From: Succinimonas amylolytica DSM 2873
GTDB lineage: Bacteria > Pseudomonadota > Gammaproteobacteria > Enterobacterales > Succinivibrionaceae
Length of the DNA: 64,000 nucleotides
Direction: 5' to 3'
Assembly (NCBI RefSeq): GCF_000378405.1
Contig: NZ_KB899637.1
Span: 336,374-400,373 of the forward strand
Of the stretch, positions 25,280 to 34,900 are shown piece after piece (within the stretch, counting starts at the first letter, position 1; each line of letters starts with the position of its first letter). The notes under the pieces were generated by a model. That model saw only the letters and a list, made by a program, of their open reading frames with translations. It did not search any database and had not been told where the DNA came from. Both the position numbers and the translations under genes were made by a program.

Positions 25280-27979
25280 ATGGTCGAAACTAAAATCAAC
25301 GCAACACTTTCCAGCAAGTTCAAAAAGACTCAGGTAAACAGTGTTCAGAAGCTTCCGGATATAACGGGGCTGACTCTTGATGAATTCAATGTTGATTCCA
25401 GATTGGACATCATTTCCGGGGAGGCGGATATCTACCTCTGCTCCGGAAGCGGAAATTTCGCAGGGAAGAAGTTCCTTCTCAAATATTATCGCCGGGAAAA
25501 TGCTGTAAAACCAGATGTGCTGGAAAAGCTGAAAGCCGTAAACAGTCCCTTTGTGGCCCCGGTGGAAGGATATGGCGAATATCAGGGACATCAGTATGTG
25601 GTGCGTCCGTATTATGAGATGTCGGCTTTATCGGAACTCCTGGCGGGGGGTACCCGTTTTTCTGAAGAAGAACTGAAGTCGCTTATTATTCCGTCTATTA
25701 TCGAAGGCTTGAAAGCTGTACATGATGCCGGGATCCTGCACAAGGATCTCAAGCCTGCTAATCTGATTCCTGATGATGCCGGGGAGCATATTGTTCTTAT
25801 TGATTTCGGTATCAGTTCCGATGCCGGGAATAATACCTTTGTGGTTACTCAGACGGGCATGACTCCTTTTTATGCTGCTCCGGAGGCCCTGCAGGGGATA
25901 TTCCACCGGGAAACCGACTACTATGCTCTAGGCATTACCGTATTTGAACTCTTTACCGGATTTACTCCTTTTCAGAACCCTAGGCTGTCTCCGGAAGAGG
26001 TAGCAAAGCTGGCTTTTATCAGTAAAATCGAGTTTCCGGAGGGATTCCCGGAAGACCTTAAAAAACTGGTTTTGGGGCTCACCTACAAGGATATATCACA
26101 TAGAAATGAATTGAATAACCCCAACAGAAGATGGGGCTATGATGAGGTTAGTAGATGGCTTAATGAAGAAGCTGTGCCAATACCGGGAGAAAACGACAGT
26201 ATTGGACAGAGTCAAAAATTCCTTCCATATAGCTTTTGCGGGGTGAAATACCAGAGCCTTGGTGAATTAGTTAAGGCTCTTCTAAAAAATCCCAAGGCCG
26301 GAATCCGGGAGATTGGTAGGGGGATTCTAGCCCATCATTTCAGTCTTTTTGATCCTGTAGGTGAAAAGCTTTGTAGGGAAGCCGAGGATAATCTTCAGAA
26401 AAATACAGATTCGGTATTCAGTTTCAAGATCTTTTACAGACTGATGTACACACTGTCTCCGGAGATAAAATCACTTTTCTGTGGCGGTCTTGAATTTGCG
26501 AATCTGACAGAGCTAGGAGGGGCTGCTGTTGTTAATGCTGCCTCGGGAAACAGTAAGTTTTGCAAAGAGTTTGAGCTTTTACAGAGAGCTTTCTTGGGTT
26601 TTTATGTAGTATCAGTCATTAAGAATGTAACTGCTTCGAACCTTATTTCAAAAGCAGATGAACAGATTGCCCGTAATCGGTACTCGGATTTCCAGATTGC
26701 CTGGATTCTAGGTTATGCATTGTCAGAGAAGAGGAATATCAGAGTGGGCGATACGGCCTTCAGCTGTCCTGCGGAGTTCTTTGGGTATCTCAGAAAAATG
26801 GAGGCTGACAAAGGTTTTTCAGGCTACATAAAATACATTGAGGATAATCACCAGGATCTGGAATTCTTTGCGGCCTGTATTCCGGAAGAAAAGACCAGAC
26901 AGGCTTTAAGGTTGGTTCTTGAAGATCTGAACCGAGCTATATTCGGAAATGGAGAATTTCAGTTTAAAAATGCGAAGGCCTTTGATGATTATGTAGGGAA
27001 GCTCTTCCGGGAAAAGAAGACTTACCACCTCTACCATATCCTTAACACTTATGATGCAGCTCTTAGAGAGGTGTCCGAAAAGATCTGGAAATCGAGCTCA
27101 CATGAGAATCTTCGAAGAACGGTATCCGGTTTTATAAGATTTGCGGAGTTCATATTCCCGACGGAGCTGGATCTTAAGGACTATCTTGAGAAGCTTTTTC
27201 AGGAGAACAAGGATACTCCGGAGTTTTTCAGAAACTTTGTCAGTTATCATAATGCCTCCCTGACAGAACTTGAAAGGAGATCCGGGCTTTCTCAGGTTAT
27301 CAGTAAATTCCGTTCCTATGGCAGTGCTAATCCTAAAATACAGGGAGATATTACGGTAAAAGGGATCACGTATCCTTCTCTTCAGCCACTGAAACTTAAA
27401 ATCGGTGAATATTTCAGGTTTGGAAATTATCCTCAGAATAGTGCAGGAAGCACGTCTCCTATTGAATGGCTTGTTTTGGAGGTTAATGGCAATGAGGCTT
27501 TCATTATCAGCCGATATGGTCTGGACTGCCATCAGTATCATTATGCTGAGTATAAAGAAATAACATGGGAACAATGCGATCTCAGAAATTGGCTCAATAA
27601 CGATTTCCTGAAAGCTGCATTCTCTAAAGAGGAACAGAAACGGATAATATTGTCGGAGGTCGTTAATGAAAGTAACCAGCGATATGGAACTAAAGGCGGG
27701 AATAATACATGGGATCGTGTTTTTTGCCTGAGTATTGCAGAAGCTCGGAAGTATTTTGATTATGATTATGCAAGAAGGTGCGGATCTACGATTCTGACGA
27801 AAACAAGTGGAGCATATTCCGGAACTGGCGGGGTTTGCTGGTGGTGGCTACGATCTCCGGGCTACAACCAATTTGATGCTTCTTTTGTGAATACACTCGG
27901 TGTACTGAACTTGACTGGTCATAATGCCGTTCGAAAAAACGGTACCGTGCGTCCGGCTTTACGGTTGCTACTCTCTTAG
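25280..27979 (+). CDS. Ser/Thr protein kinase with C-terminal DUF6273 domain
   Basis: An 899-aa protein. Residues about 40-295 are a eukaryotic-like kinase: ATP lysine K68 (FLLKYY), catalytic loop HKDLKPAN at 154-161 with Asp and Asn intact, DFG at 175-177, and an APE-like AAPEAL. The HRD Arg is Lys. The middle 400 residues are helical and unassigned. Residues about 705-899 match DUF6273: PIEWLVLEV, WEQCDLRNWLNNDFLKAAF, VFCLSIAEA, WWWLRSPG, and the closing GTVRPALRLL. DUF6273 has a C-type-lectin/FGE-like look and may be the sensor. No transmembrane helix is seen, so it is cytoplasmic. It lies 363 bp before the helicase/methyltransferase cluster on the same strand and may belong to it. Confidence 0.88.
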   Translation: MVETKINATLSSKFKKTQVNSVQKLPDITGLTLDEFNVDSRLDIISGEADIYLCSGSGNFAGKKFLLKYYRRENAVKPDVLEKLKAVNSPFVAPVEGYGEYQGHQYVVRPYYEMSALSELLAGGTRFSEEELKSLIIPSIIEGLKAVHDAGILHKDLKPANLIPDDAGEHIVLIDFGISSDAGNNTFVVTQTGMTPFYAAPEALQGIFHRETDYYALGITVFELFTGFTPFQNPRLSPEEVAKLAFISKIEFPEGFPEDLKKLVLGLTYKDISHRNELNNPNRRWGYDEVSRWLNEEAVPIPGENDSIGQSQKFLPYSFCGVKYQSLGELVKALLKNPKAGIREIGRGILAHHFSLFDPVGEKLCREAEDNLQKNTDSVFSFKIFYRLMYTLSPEIKSLFCGGLEFANLTELGGAAVVNAASGNSKFCKEFELLQRAFLGFYVVSVIKNVTASNLISKADEQIARNRYSDFQIAWILGYALSEKRNIRVGDTAFSCPAEFFGYLRKMEADKGFSGYIKYIEDNHQDLEFFAACIPEEKTRQALRLVLEDLNRAIFGNGEFQFKNAKAFDDYVGKLFREKKTYHLYHILNTYDAALREVSEKIWKSSSHENLRRTVSGFIRFAEFIFPTELDLKDYLEKLFQENKDTPEFFRNFVSYHNASLTELERRSGLSQVISKFRSYGSANPKIQGDITVKGITYPSLQPLKLKIGEYFRFGNYPQNSAGSTSPIEWLVLEVNGNEAFIISRYGLDCHQYHYAEYKEITWEQCDLRNWLNNDFLKAAFSKEEQKRIILSEVVNESNQRYGTKGGNNTWDRVFCLSIAEARKYFDYDYARRCGSTILTKTSGAYSGTGGVCWWWLRSPGYNQFDASFVNTLGVLNLTGHNAVRKNGTVRPALRLLLS

Positions 27980-27987
27980 CATGTCGT

Positions 27988-28122
27988 ATGGAACACTTGC
28001 GGATACAACAAATGCGAAAAACTAAGGCATGCCCCTCATGTAAAGGAACTCTCGCAAGAATCCACATTCCAGAGGAGAGGACACACCGATGTCATTGTCC
28101 TATAAAACCAGTAAGTTCGTAA
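27988..28122 (+). CDS. Candidate zinc-ribbon microprotein, 44 aa
   Basis: The frame from ATG 27988 reads MEHLRIQQMRKTKACPSCKG and ends HRCHCPIKPVSS. The CPSC and CHC pairs are spaced like a small zinc ribbon. It starts 9 bp after the kinase stop, but no good Shine-Dalgarno is visible. It could be an expressed microprotein or a relic, since the next 200 bp contain a clear gene fragment. Confidence 0.35.
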   Translation: MEHLRIQQMRKTKACPSCKGTLARIHIPEERTHRCHCPIKPVSS

Positions 28123-28228
28123 ATTTTCAAATATCGAATTCTGGAGTATTTATGAGGTTGTTCACATTTTTATATTTGTATTCCGTATTTATGAATAATT
28201 AACAAGGGTAATGTTTAGTTTTATCTTT

Positions 28229-28303
28229 ATTAGAAGATATTTCCGAAAGTGGTTTAATGATGAGTTTATAAAGGCTGTATTTGCTGAAGTTGGATATAGC
28301 TAA
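28229..28303 (+). pseudogene. DUF6273-domain fragment
   Basis: The frame reads RRYFRKWFNDEFIKAVFAEV and closes with GYS and a stop. It aligns with LRNWLNNDFLKAAF in the DUF6273 domain of the kinase at 25280 (shared R-x-W-x-N-[DN]-[DE]-F-x-K-A-x-F). There is no start, no remainder of the domain and no ribosome site. It is therefore a relic of a second DUF6273 gene lying directly before the helicase gene. Confidence 0.65.
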
Positions 28304-28341
28304 GCAGAATTAAGATAGATTTTTTATTTTGAGAATTCGTT

Positions 28342-31300
28342 ATGATTAACAAATTTACTACGTCAGTTGGCGAACATATTATTGTAAGAGGCGAAGAGTT
28401 TATTGTTCAGAAAACTGAAAAGCTAGGAGATGATAACTCTTACAGAATAACCGCTATGGGAGTTTCAGAACTGACACGGGGGCATACCTTTATTTTTCGT
28501 ACTGATTTGGAATCTCCAGATGAAATTAAAAAGTTAGAGCCGAAAAACACAGTATTTGTGGAGGATAATTCCGCCAACGCCAGAAAGACCATCGTTTTTC
28601 TGGAAAATGCCGTCAGAGGAAGCTATGGCTACTTTGATGACTATGATCCTGATAACACCGCTGAAAATACCTCCGAAACTGATTCCGGCGGCAATGCTCA
28701 GGTTTTTGTGGCAGACCGTTGCGCCGCTGACTGTCTTCCCTATCAGTATGAACCCTTTTATAAGATTCTGAAGCTGCCCCGTCCCAGATTTCTGATAGCC
28801 GATGCGGTGGGGCTTGGCAAGACCGTGGAAATCGGGATTATTCTTGCGGAAATGATTCACCGGGGACGGGGACAGCGCATTCTGGTTTGCACCATGAAAT
28901 CCATTCTTACCCAGTTTCAGGAGGATATCTGGAATCGTTTTGCCATCCCGCTTACCAGACTGGATTCTCTCGGGGTAGAACGTATCCGGCAGCAGGTACC
29001 CATCGGCGCCAATCCTTTCAATTACGTTGACAGGGTCATTATTTCCATTGATACCCTGAAAAACGATGTTAAGTTCAAGAACTATCTTGAGAATACCCAT
29101 TGGGATATCGTGGTGGTGGACGAGATTCATACAGCTGCCAATGCCACCACCCAGAGAGGTGAACTTGTTAAGCTTTTGTCTGACCGCTGTGACAGCCTGA
29201 TCTTTGCCTCCGCTACCCCGCACAACGGAAAACCGGAATCTTTTGCCGGAATTATGAGAATGCTGGAACCTTCTCTGGTGCCCGTTGGATGGGACTATCA
29301 GATAGACAACAAGGATGAAGAGCAGAAGAGGTTTTATCAGGATCTTCTGGATCTCTGGAGATCATACTTTGTCAGGAGATCCAAGCAGGATGTCGGCAAA
29401 GAGGCTGGTGAGCAGTTCCGGGAAAGAAAAATCATCCCCCTGGAGTTCCGGCTCAACCAAAATGAAATAGCATTTCTCAAGCTCCAGCAGAAGCTAAAAT
29501 CCCTGGTGCTTAAGGAGTGGAGCGATAACAGCAGCGGCAAGGTCCGGGATAGCACCCAGCTTTTCCCGGTAACACTGTTTAAATCATTTCTATCCTCTCC
29601 CGTGGCCGCTTGCGAAACCATTAAAAACCGTCTTAAAAGGCTTAATGTCAAGCTATCCTCCTACGGTAGTAGCGACGCACCTGATCTCAGGCAGGAGATA
29701 CGTGATCTTGAAGATTTAAGATCCGTTTTGGATAGCGAGGCCTCCTTATCCGGAAGAGCAAATGATACCCGGTACCAGCGCTTCCTTGCGGAGCTACGCA
29801 AAATTGGGTGGAAAGGGGATGCCAAGTCTCCGCGTATCGTGGTGTTTACCGAAAGGGAGGAAACTCTCAAATATCTCAGGGATGCCGTTATTGCAGATTT
29901 CGGACTGGAGCACGAGGCGGAGAATTTTTTGGTGTCATCAGCCGCAGATGAAGCTATTGCCGGAAAGACTGCAAAAACAAAGGGCCGAGGCCGTAAAAAT
30001 GCAGGCTCTAACGACGATAGTAATGCCGCCGGTATTTACAGTCCGGGCAATAGGAACCGCGTAGTTAAAATATTTTCCGGGAAGATGACTGACACTGAAG
30101 CACAAAGTCTGGTAGAGAACTTCAGTCTGGAAAAGAGTTCCATCCGCATGCTCATCACCACTGATGCCGGAGCTGTTGGCATTAACCTGCACTTTTTCTG
30201 CCACATTATGTTCAACTATGACATTCCCTGGTCATTGATAACGCTGGATCAAAGGAACGGCAGAATTGATCGTTATGGTCAGAAGGAATCTCCTGAAATC
30301 TATTACCTTATTGCCCGCACCTCTGATCAGAAATTTGATAATGAGAGTCTTACCGAAACACGACGGAATTTCAGGGATGACAGCAAGGAGAATAACAGAG
30401 AGCCTCTCAGCATTCATGAAGATCAGATGACGGATTTAAGAATAATAAGCCGACTTATCAGCAAGGAGGACGAAGTTCATAAAACGCTCCATGGAGAGGC
30501 TAGTGCCGTGATGTCACTTTATGATGCCAGGAAGGAAGAGGAAAGAACCTTTAAGGCAGTGGCTGAAGAGGATGAAGGTTTTCTGGAACATCCTGCCGAA
30601 GACACGGAGGTAAAGGATGACTTTATTGAGTTCCTGCTCGCCGGTGGCGGTGAAGACGGAGGGGAAGATGGAAATGATGCAGCGTCTTTGACGGATGATT
30701 TGGGACTTTTTTCCGAAGCTATGCAGGTACAGAAGTCCAGTCGCAGATTATCTTTTTATGACAGCAAAGGCGGTGAACGCGAGAACACTTTCAGATTCTA
30801 CAAGGATCTTTTTGAACAGCTTAACAACTATTCTCCGGATGAAGGTGGCCTTGCAGAAGGAGAAAAGACGGTTTACGACAGGGAGAAGATTGTCAGAATT
30901 GATATTCAGAAGAGTGAATCCCTGAGAGACTGTGTTACTGATTTCCTGCCCGGGGAATGCGTTCCCAGGGAAGGAATAATGAAGTTTTCTTCAGACATTG
31001 ACGATCTTAAGAATGCCATAGCAAAAGCCAGAAACTCAACTCTTGATAATCATAGGTGGTCGGAGCTCAATGTTCTTTACGCCCAGCATCCGGTAATGAA
31101 CTACTATATCTCTCTTTTTGATTCTCTTATCGGCCGGGAAATAGCTCTGGCTGTGTCCACTCCGGAGGTCCCGGAGGACGAGGTCTGGTTTTTCTGTCAC
31201 GGCACGGTGCCCAACGTAACCGGAGCTCCGGTGATAAACGAATTTTATGTGGCCAGATCCCGGTATGTTCAAAAGGAGGATCCCGAGCAGCCTGATGAAC

Positions 31301-31758
31301 TGGGGGATTTTGCGATTGTGAACTCTCTGGACCTTTTGAATAAAGAGGAAGGAGCTTTCTTAAGAAAACCGGCATTTGAGGCCAGGAATTTTGCGGCCGG
31401 CGAGCTTGCATTTATTCAGGAAAACTTTTCAGAAGCGTACGGCTCTATTGAAGTCTGGGAATACTTCAAAGAACGCTCGGAGCAGGCCGAAAAACAGCTT
31501 ATGAAAGCCAAGGAGCTGCAGCTTAAACATCTGGACAAATGGAGGATGCTGTCAGAAAGCAATATTGCGGCATCCCGCGGTTTAATTGCCAAAAGGGAGA
31601 AACTCCAGAAGGACACTGTCGCCGAATATGAACGCTGTCGGAATAGCTATGACAGCTTTTACAGCCTGAAAAGCATTGGCGACAGCACAGGCCCGGAAAA
31701 CATTGCCATAAGGGTACTGGCGGTATTCTCGAATATCACCGCTCATTTTGATAAGTGA
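28342..31758 (+). CDS. SNF2/RapA-type helicase (DISARM DrmD-like)
   Basis: A 1138-aa SF2 helicase of the SNF2 group. Motif I is AVGLGKT near residue 155, motif II DEIH near 259, motif III SATPHNG near 290, motif V GAVGINL near 610, and motif VI RNGRIDRYGQ near 638. The order and spacing match DrmD of class 1 DISARM and related HepA/RapA-like defence helicases. The C-terminal 400 residues contain an acidic linker (EDGGEDGNDAAS) and a long coiled-coil-like helix (EQAEKQLMKAKELQLKHL). Such enzymes translocate on duplex DNA. It is the first gene of a co-oriented cluster with a methyltransferase and two further helicases. Defence function is inferred from that context. Confidence 0.88.
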   Translation: MINKFTTSVGEHIIVRGEEFIVQKTEKLGDDNSYRITAMGVSELTRGHTFIFRTDLESPDEIKKLEPKNTVFVEDNSANARKTIVFLENAVRGSYGYFDDYDPDNTAENTSETDSGGNAQVFVADRCAADCLPYQYEPFYKILKLPRPRFLIADAVGLGKTVEIGIILAEMIHRGRGQRILVCTMKSILTQFQEDIWNRFAIPLTRLDSLGVERIRQQVPIGANPFNYVDRVIISIDTLKNDVKFKNYLENTHWDIVVVDEIHTAANATTQRGELVKLLSDRCDSLIFASATPHNGKPESFAGIMRMLEPSLVPVGWDYQIDNKDEEQKRFYQDLLDLWRSYFVRRSKQDVGKEAGEQFRERKIIPLEFRLNQNEIAFLKLQQKLKSLVLKEWSDNSSGKVRDSTQLFPVTLFKSFLSSPVAACETIKNRLKRLNVKLSSYGSSDAPDLRQEIRDLEDLRSVLDSEASLSGRANDTRYQRFLAELRKIGWKGDAKSPRIVVFTEREETLKYLRDAVIADFGLEHEAENFLVSSAADEAIAGKTAKTKGRGRKNAGSNDDSNAAGIYSPGNRNRVVKIFSGKMTDTEAQSLVENFSLEKSSIRMLITTDAGAVGINLHFFCHIMFNYDIPWSLITLDQRNGRIDRYGQKESPEIYYLIARTSDQKFDNESLTETRRNFRDDSKENNREPLSIHEDQMTDLRIISRLISKEDEVHKTLHGEASAVMSLYDARKEEERTFKAVAEEDEGFLEHPAEDTEVKDDFIEFLLAGGGEDGGEDGNDAASLTDDLGLFSEAMQVQKSSRRLSFYDSKGGERENTFRFYKDLFEQLNNYSPDEGGLAEGEKTVYDREKIVRIDIQKSESLRDCVTDFLPGECVPREGIMKFSSDIDDLKNAIAKARNSTLDNHRWSELNVLYAQHPVMNYYISLFDSLIGREIALAVSTPEVPEDEVWFFCHGTVPNVTGAPVINEFYVARSRYVQKEDPEQPDELGDFAIVNSLDLLNKEEGAFLRKPAFEARNFAAGELAFIQENFSEAYGSIEVWEYFKERSEQAEKQLMKAKELQLKHLDKWRMLSESNIAASRGLIAKREKLQKDTVAEYERCRNSYDSFYSLKSIGDSTGPENIAIRVLAVFSNITAHFDK

Positions 31759-31910
31759 TGCTGAGCAATTTGGTAAAGGAGCTGTCTTTGAAGCACTGAT
31801 TTTTCAGGAACAGCAGCTATAACGGCAGATAAACAGCTGACAGCCAACAGACAGAAAATCCCGGAAGCTGTGATTCAGAAGGCTTCAGGGAGCGAGATAA
31901 GGATTTAAAA

Positions 31911-34900
31911 ATGGACAATCTGAGCAAGGAACAGTCTCTTTACAGGTTTATCACGAATGAAGGCGACTTTTTTACGGATGATTACCTGGATGAATCGTTT
32001 GCCGGCAAGGTTTTTGATAACTCATTTCTGGGCAAAAAGAACAAGATTTCGGAAGATGATTTTGCCGCATCTTCAGACTCCGCTGCTACACCATGGGGGA
32101 ACAGCGCAGAGATAAAGGCCGGCATCAAGAGTGCCATGGGCAAGCTCAGAGATCTTTACGGTGAGTACAAGGCCAAAATTCACGATCCCCGTTCTGAGGC
32201 CAAGGGCATTATAAAAGAAACCTCCTTATTCCACGGTAAACTGCTGGAGGATATACTATGGTACCGGTATGAGGTTATTGGCGGCAAGGCAGATAATGAT
32301 GGGCATCCGGTTCCCTACAGTGAAATCTACTATTTAAATGGCCCTGATGATAAGGAAAAGTCCATTGTTCCGGTACGGCACATTATCCGCAATAAAAATG
32401 ACGCCTCCGTGAGAATGCTGATCATGGAGATGCAGCCCGAAATCGAAAACGGGGCATATTCTCCCGGAGGTCTCTGCAAGCAGCAGATTTCCGGCAAAAC
32501 TCCTGAAGAAGAATCAAAGCTGCCGCAACGGTATTTTCGGGAACAGTGGAAAGATGTCTTTAAGGTACCGGAAGGTTATCACATCAGCCCTTCGGTAATC
32601 AGGGATGCGATTTCAGAAATCTCTCATGGGGAAAAGTCTCTCCGTCCGGAATACATTCTTCTTCTTGCCGGACCTAAAATCTACCTCATAAAAACCGACG
32701 TCTGGGATCAGCAGTCCTATCTCATGCTGGACATTGATGAACTTATTTCCGGCATGACAGCATCCCAGAAATCCGAGAACTTATTCATGATCTTCTGGCT
32801 CCTTGTGGCCGCTCCGGAGCTCCTGGGAGATACCGGCATGATTGCCCGGCTCATTGAGGACAACAGAAGCCATGCCTATTCCGTAACCTCAGAGCTTAAA
32901 ACCGGCGTTGTGAATGTCATTAAGATCCTGGGCAACGAGGCCAGCTATTATTTCGGGAAACACCCGAAGAGCTGCTTTTGCCAGGATTTTTCCAGGACCG
33001 GAAAGGAACGGGAAATCTTTAACACTGCCGTCCTGAACGACTGCCTTATCTATGTTTACCGGCTCCTCTTTATTTTTTTTGCGGAATCCCGCAAGGGAGA
33101 ACTGGGGCTGGCACCGGAAAGAGACGATGCCTACGATCTCGGGTATTCCCTGGAGCATCTTCGGGTGCTGGCTCTCCGGAAGCTCCGTTCCCGTGGTGAA
33201 AACGAGGACTTCTTCTTTGATAACTCCATGAAGAAGCTCTTTGCTCTTTACGGCAAAGGATCCTCAGACCTTATTATAAAGAACGGCTATCGTCCGGAGG
33301 GCAAGGGCGGGCTCACCGAAGAATGGCTGCGCCGCATTGATTCACCGATATTTTCAGATGCGGGGCTTACCTATTTTAAGGAGCTCCGGATCCGGAACTC
33401 CGAATGGCAGAAAATCCTGAAGAATCTTTCCGTAACCCGGAGAAAGAGCAAAAACGGCCGTATTCGAACCGGACTTATCAACTACGCCGCTCTGGGGGTT
33501 AACCAGCTGGGCGCCGTTTATGAAAACCTGATGTCCTACCGCTGTTACTACGCCGAACAGGATCTCATTCAGGTTCACAACAGCAAGGAGACTAATCCCG
33601 ATCTCTATCTTCTGGATGACTATGACAATCTGGGCCGTTATGATTTTAAGAACGAAGTGGTTCATGATCCCGAAGATCCAAACCGTCCTCTGATTGTCAG
33701 CAAAGGTTCCTTTGTCTACTGGCTGAGTACCCTGGATCGCAGTCGTTCCGCCTCCTTCTACACTCCGGTATCCCTTACCAGAAGCACAGTCAAATACACT
33801 TTGCAGGGAATCCGGGAGCGTTTGGACAAGGGGGAAATGGACTATCGGGAGATTCTGGATCTCAAAATATATGAGCCGGCTATGGGCGCTGCCGCGTTCC
33901 AAAATGAGGTGATAGATCAGCTGGCAGAGCTTTACCTTGATTGCGCCATTAAGGATGAATCCCGCAAGTCCGACGGCAGGAAGCTCTCACCGGAGAAGTA
34001 TCGTAACGAGCTCACCAAAGTCAAGGCCTTCATTGCCACCCGTAACGTTTATGGAGTGGACATGAACCCCCATGCTCTGGAGTTAGGAAAGCTGGCCCTG
34101 TGGCTGAACACCATTCACCGGGGCATGGAGCCGCCGTTTTTTGTAAACCGTCTCTGTGTGGGAAATGCCGTGCTGGGAGCATCGTTAACCTATTACAACA
34201 CCACCCAGAGGCTTAAATACGACGAGAAAAAGCAGGGGTTTGTTAACTGGTGGGAATACCGTAACCCGCCCAGAGTGGAATTTCCTGCAGGTAGGGTTTC
34301 CAGTAACGGCAAAAGAACGAAGGGGTTCAAACGCCCCAAGGCCGGCTTCTATACCTTCCTCCTTCCTACCCCGGAAATGGGAGAGGGGCTTAAAATTGCC
34401 AAAACTGTGGACATCACCTCCTGGAAGTCTGCAAACAAGGCTAATCTTGACATTCTTAAGATAAAAATCGCTGACTGGACTAAACCGCTCAAGCATGAAG
34501 ATATTGACAGGCTTCAGACACTATCAAAAGCTTTTGATGTGAAGCTTAAGCTTTATTACCAGTATCAATCCGAGCTTACTGGGATTTCCGCTGTTATCAG
34601 TGATGTCTGGCCTAATTTCAGCAAAGTAGCAAAACAGTCGGGCGCCATTGATCTCCTTCAGGGAGCTTTTCGGATTAACTTCAATCAGAAGATTGACCTT
34701 TTAGACAAGCTGGATCGGGACGGTTCTCCGGCCTCTCAGGTACGTATGGTGATGAATTACTGGTGTGCTCTCTGGTTCTGGCCGGTGGATAAATTTGCCG
34801 AACTTCCGGATCGCGACCAGTTCTGGAGTGATCTTGAAGCAATTCTCGCCATGGATGACATGATGACTGTCAAAAAGAGTGAGAGTTCACAAACCTCAGA

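Noticed and set aside
27380-28303. DUF6273 end of the kinase as a diversity-generating-retroelement target
   Set aside because: C-type-lectin-like ends can be such targets, but no reverse transcriptase or template repeat is present. The nearby DUF6273 fragment is an ordinary coding relic.
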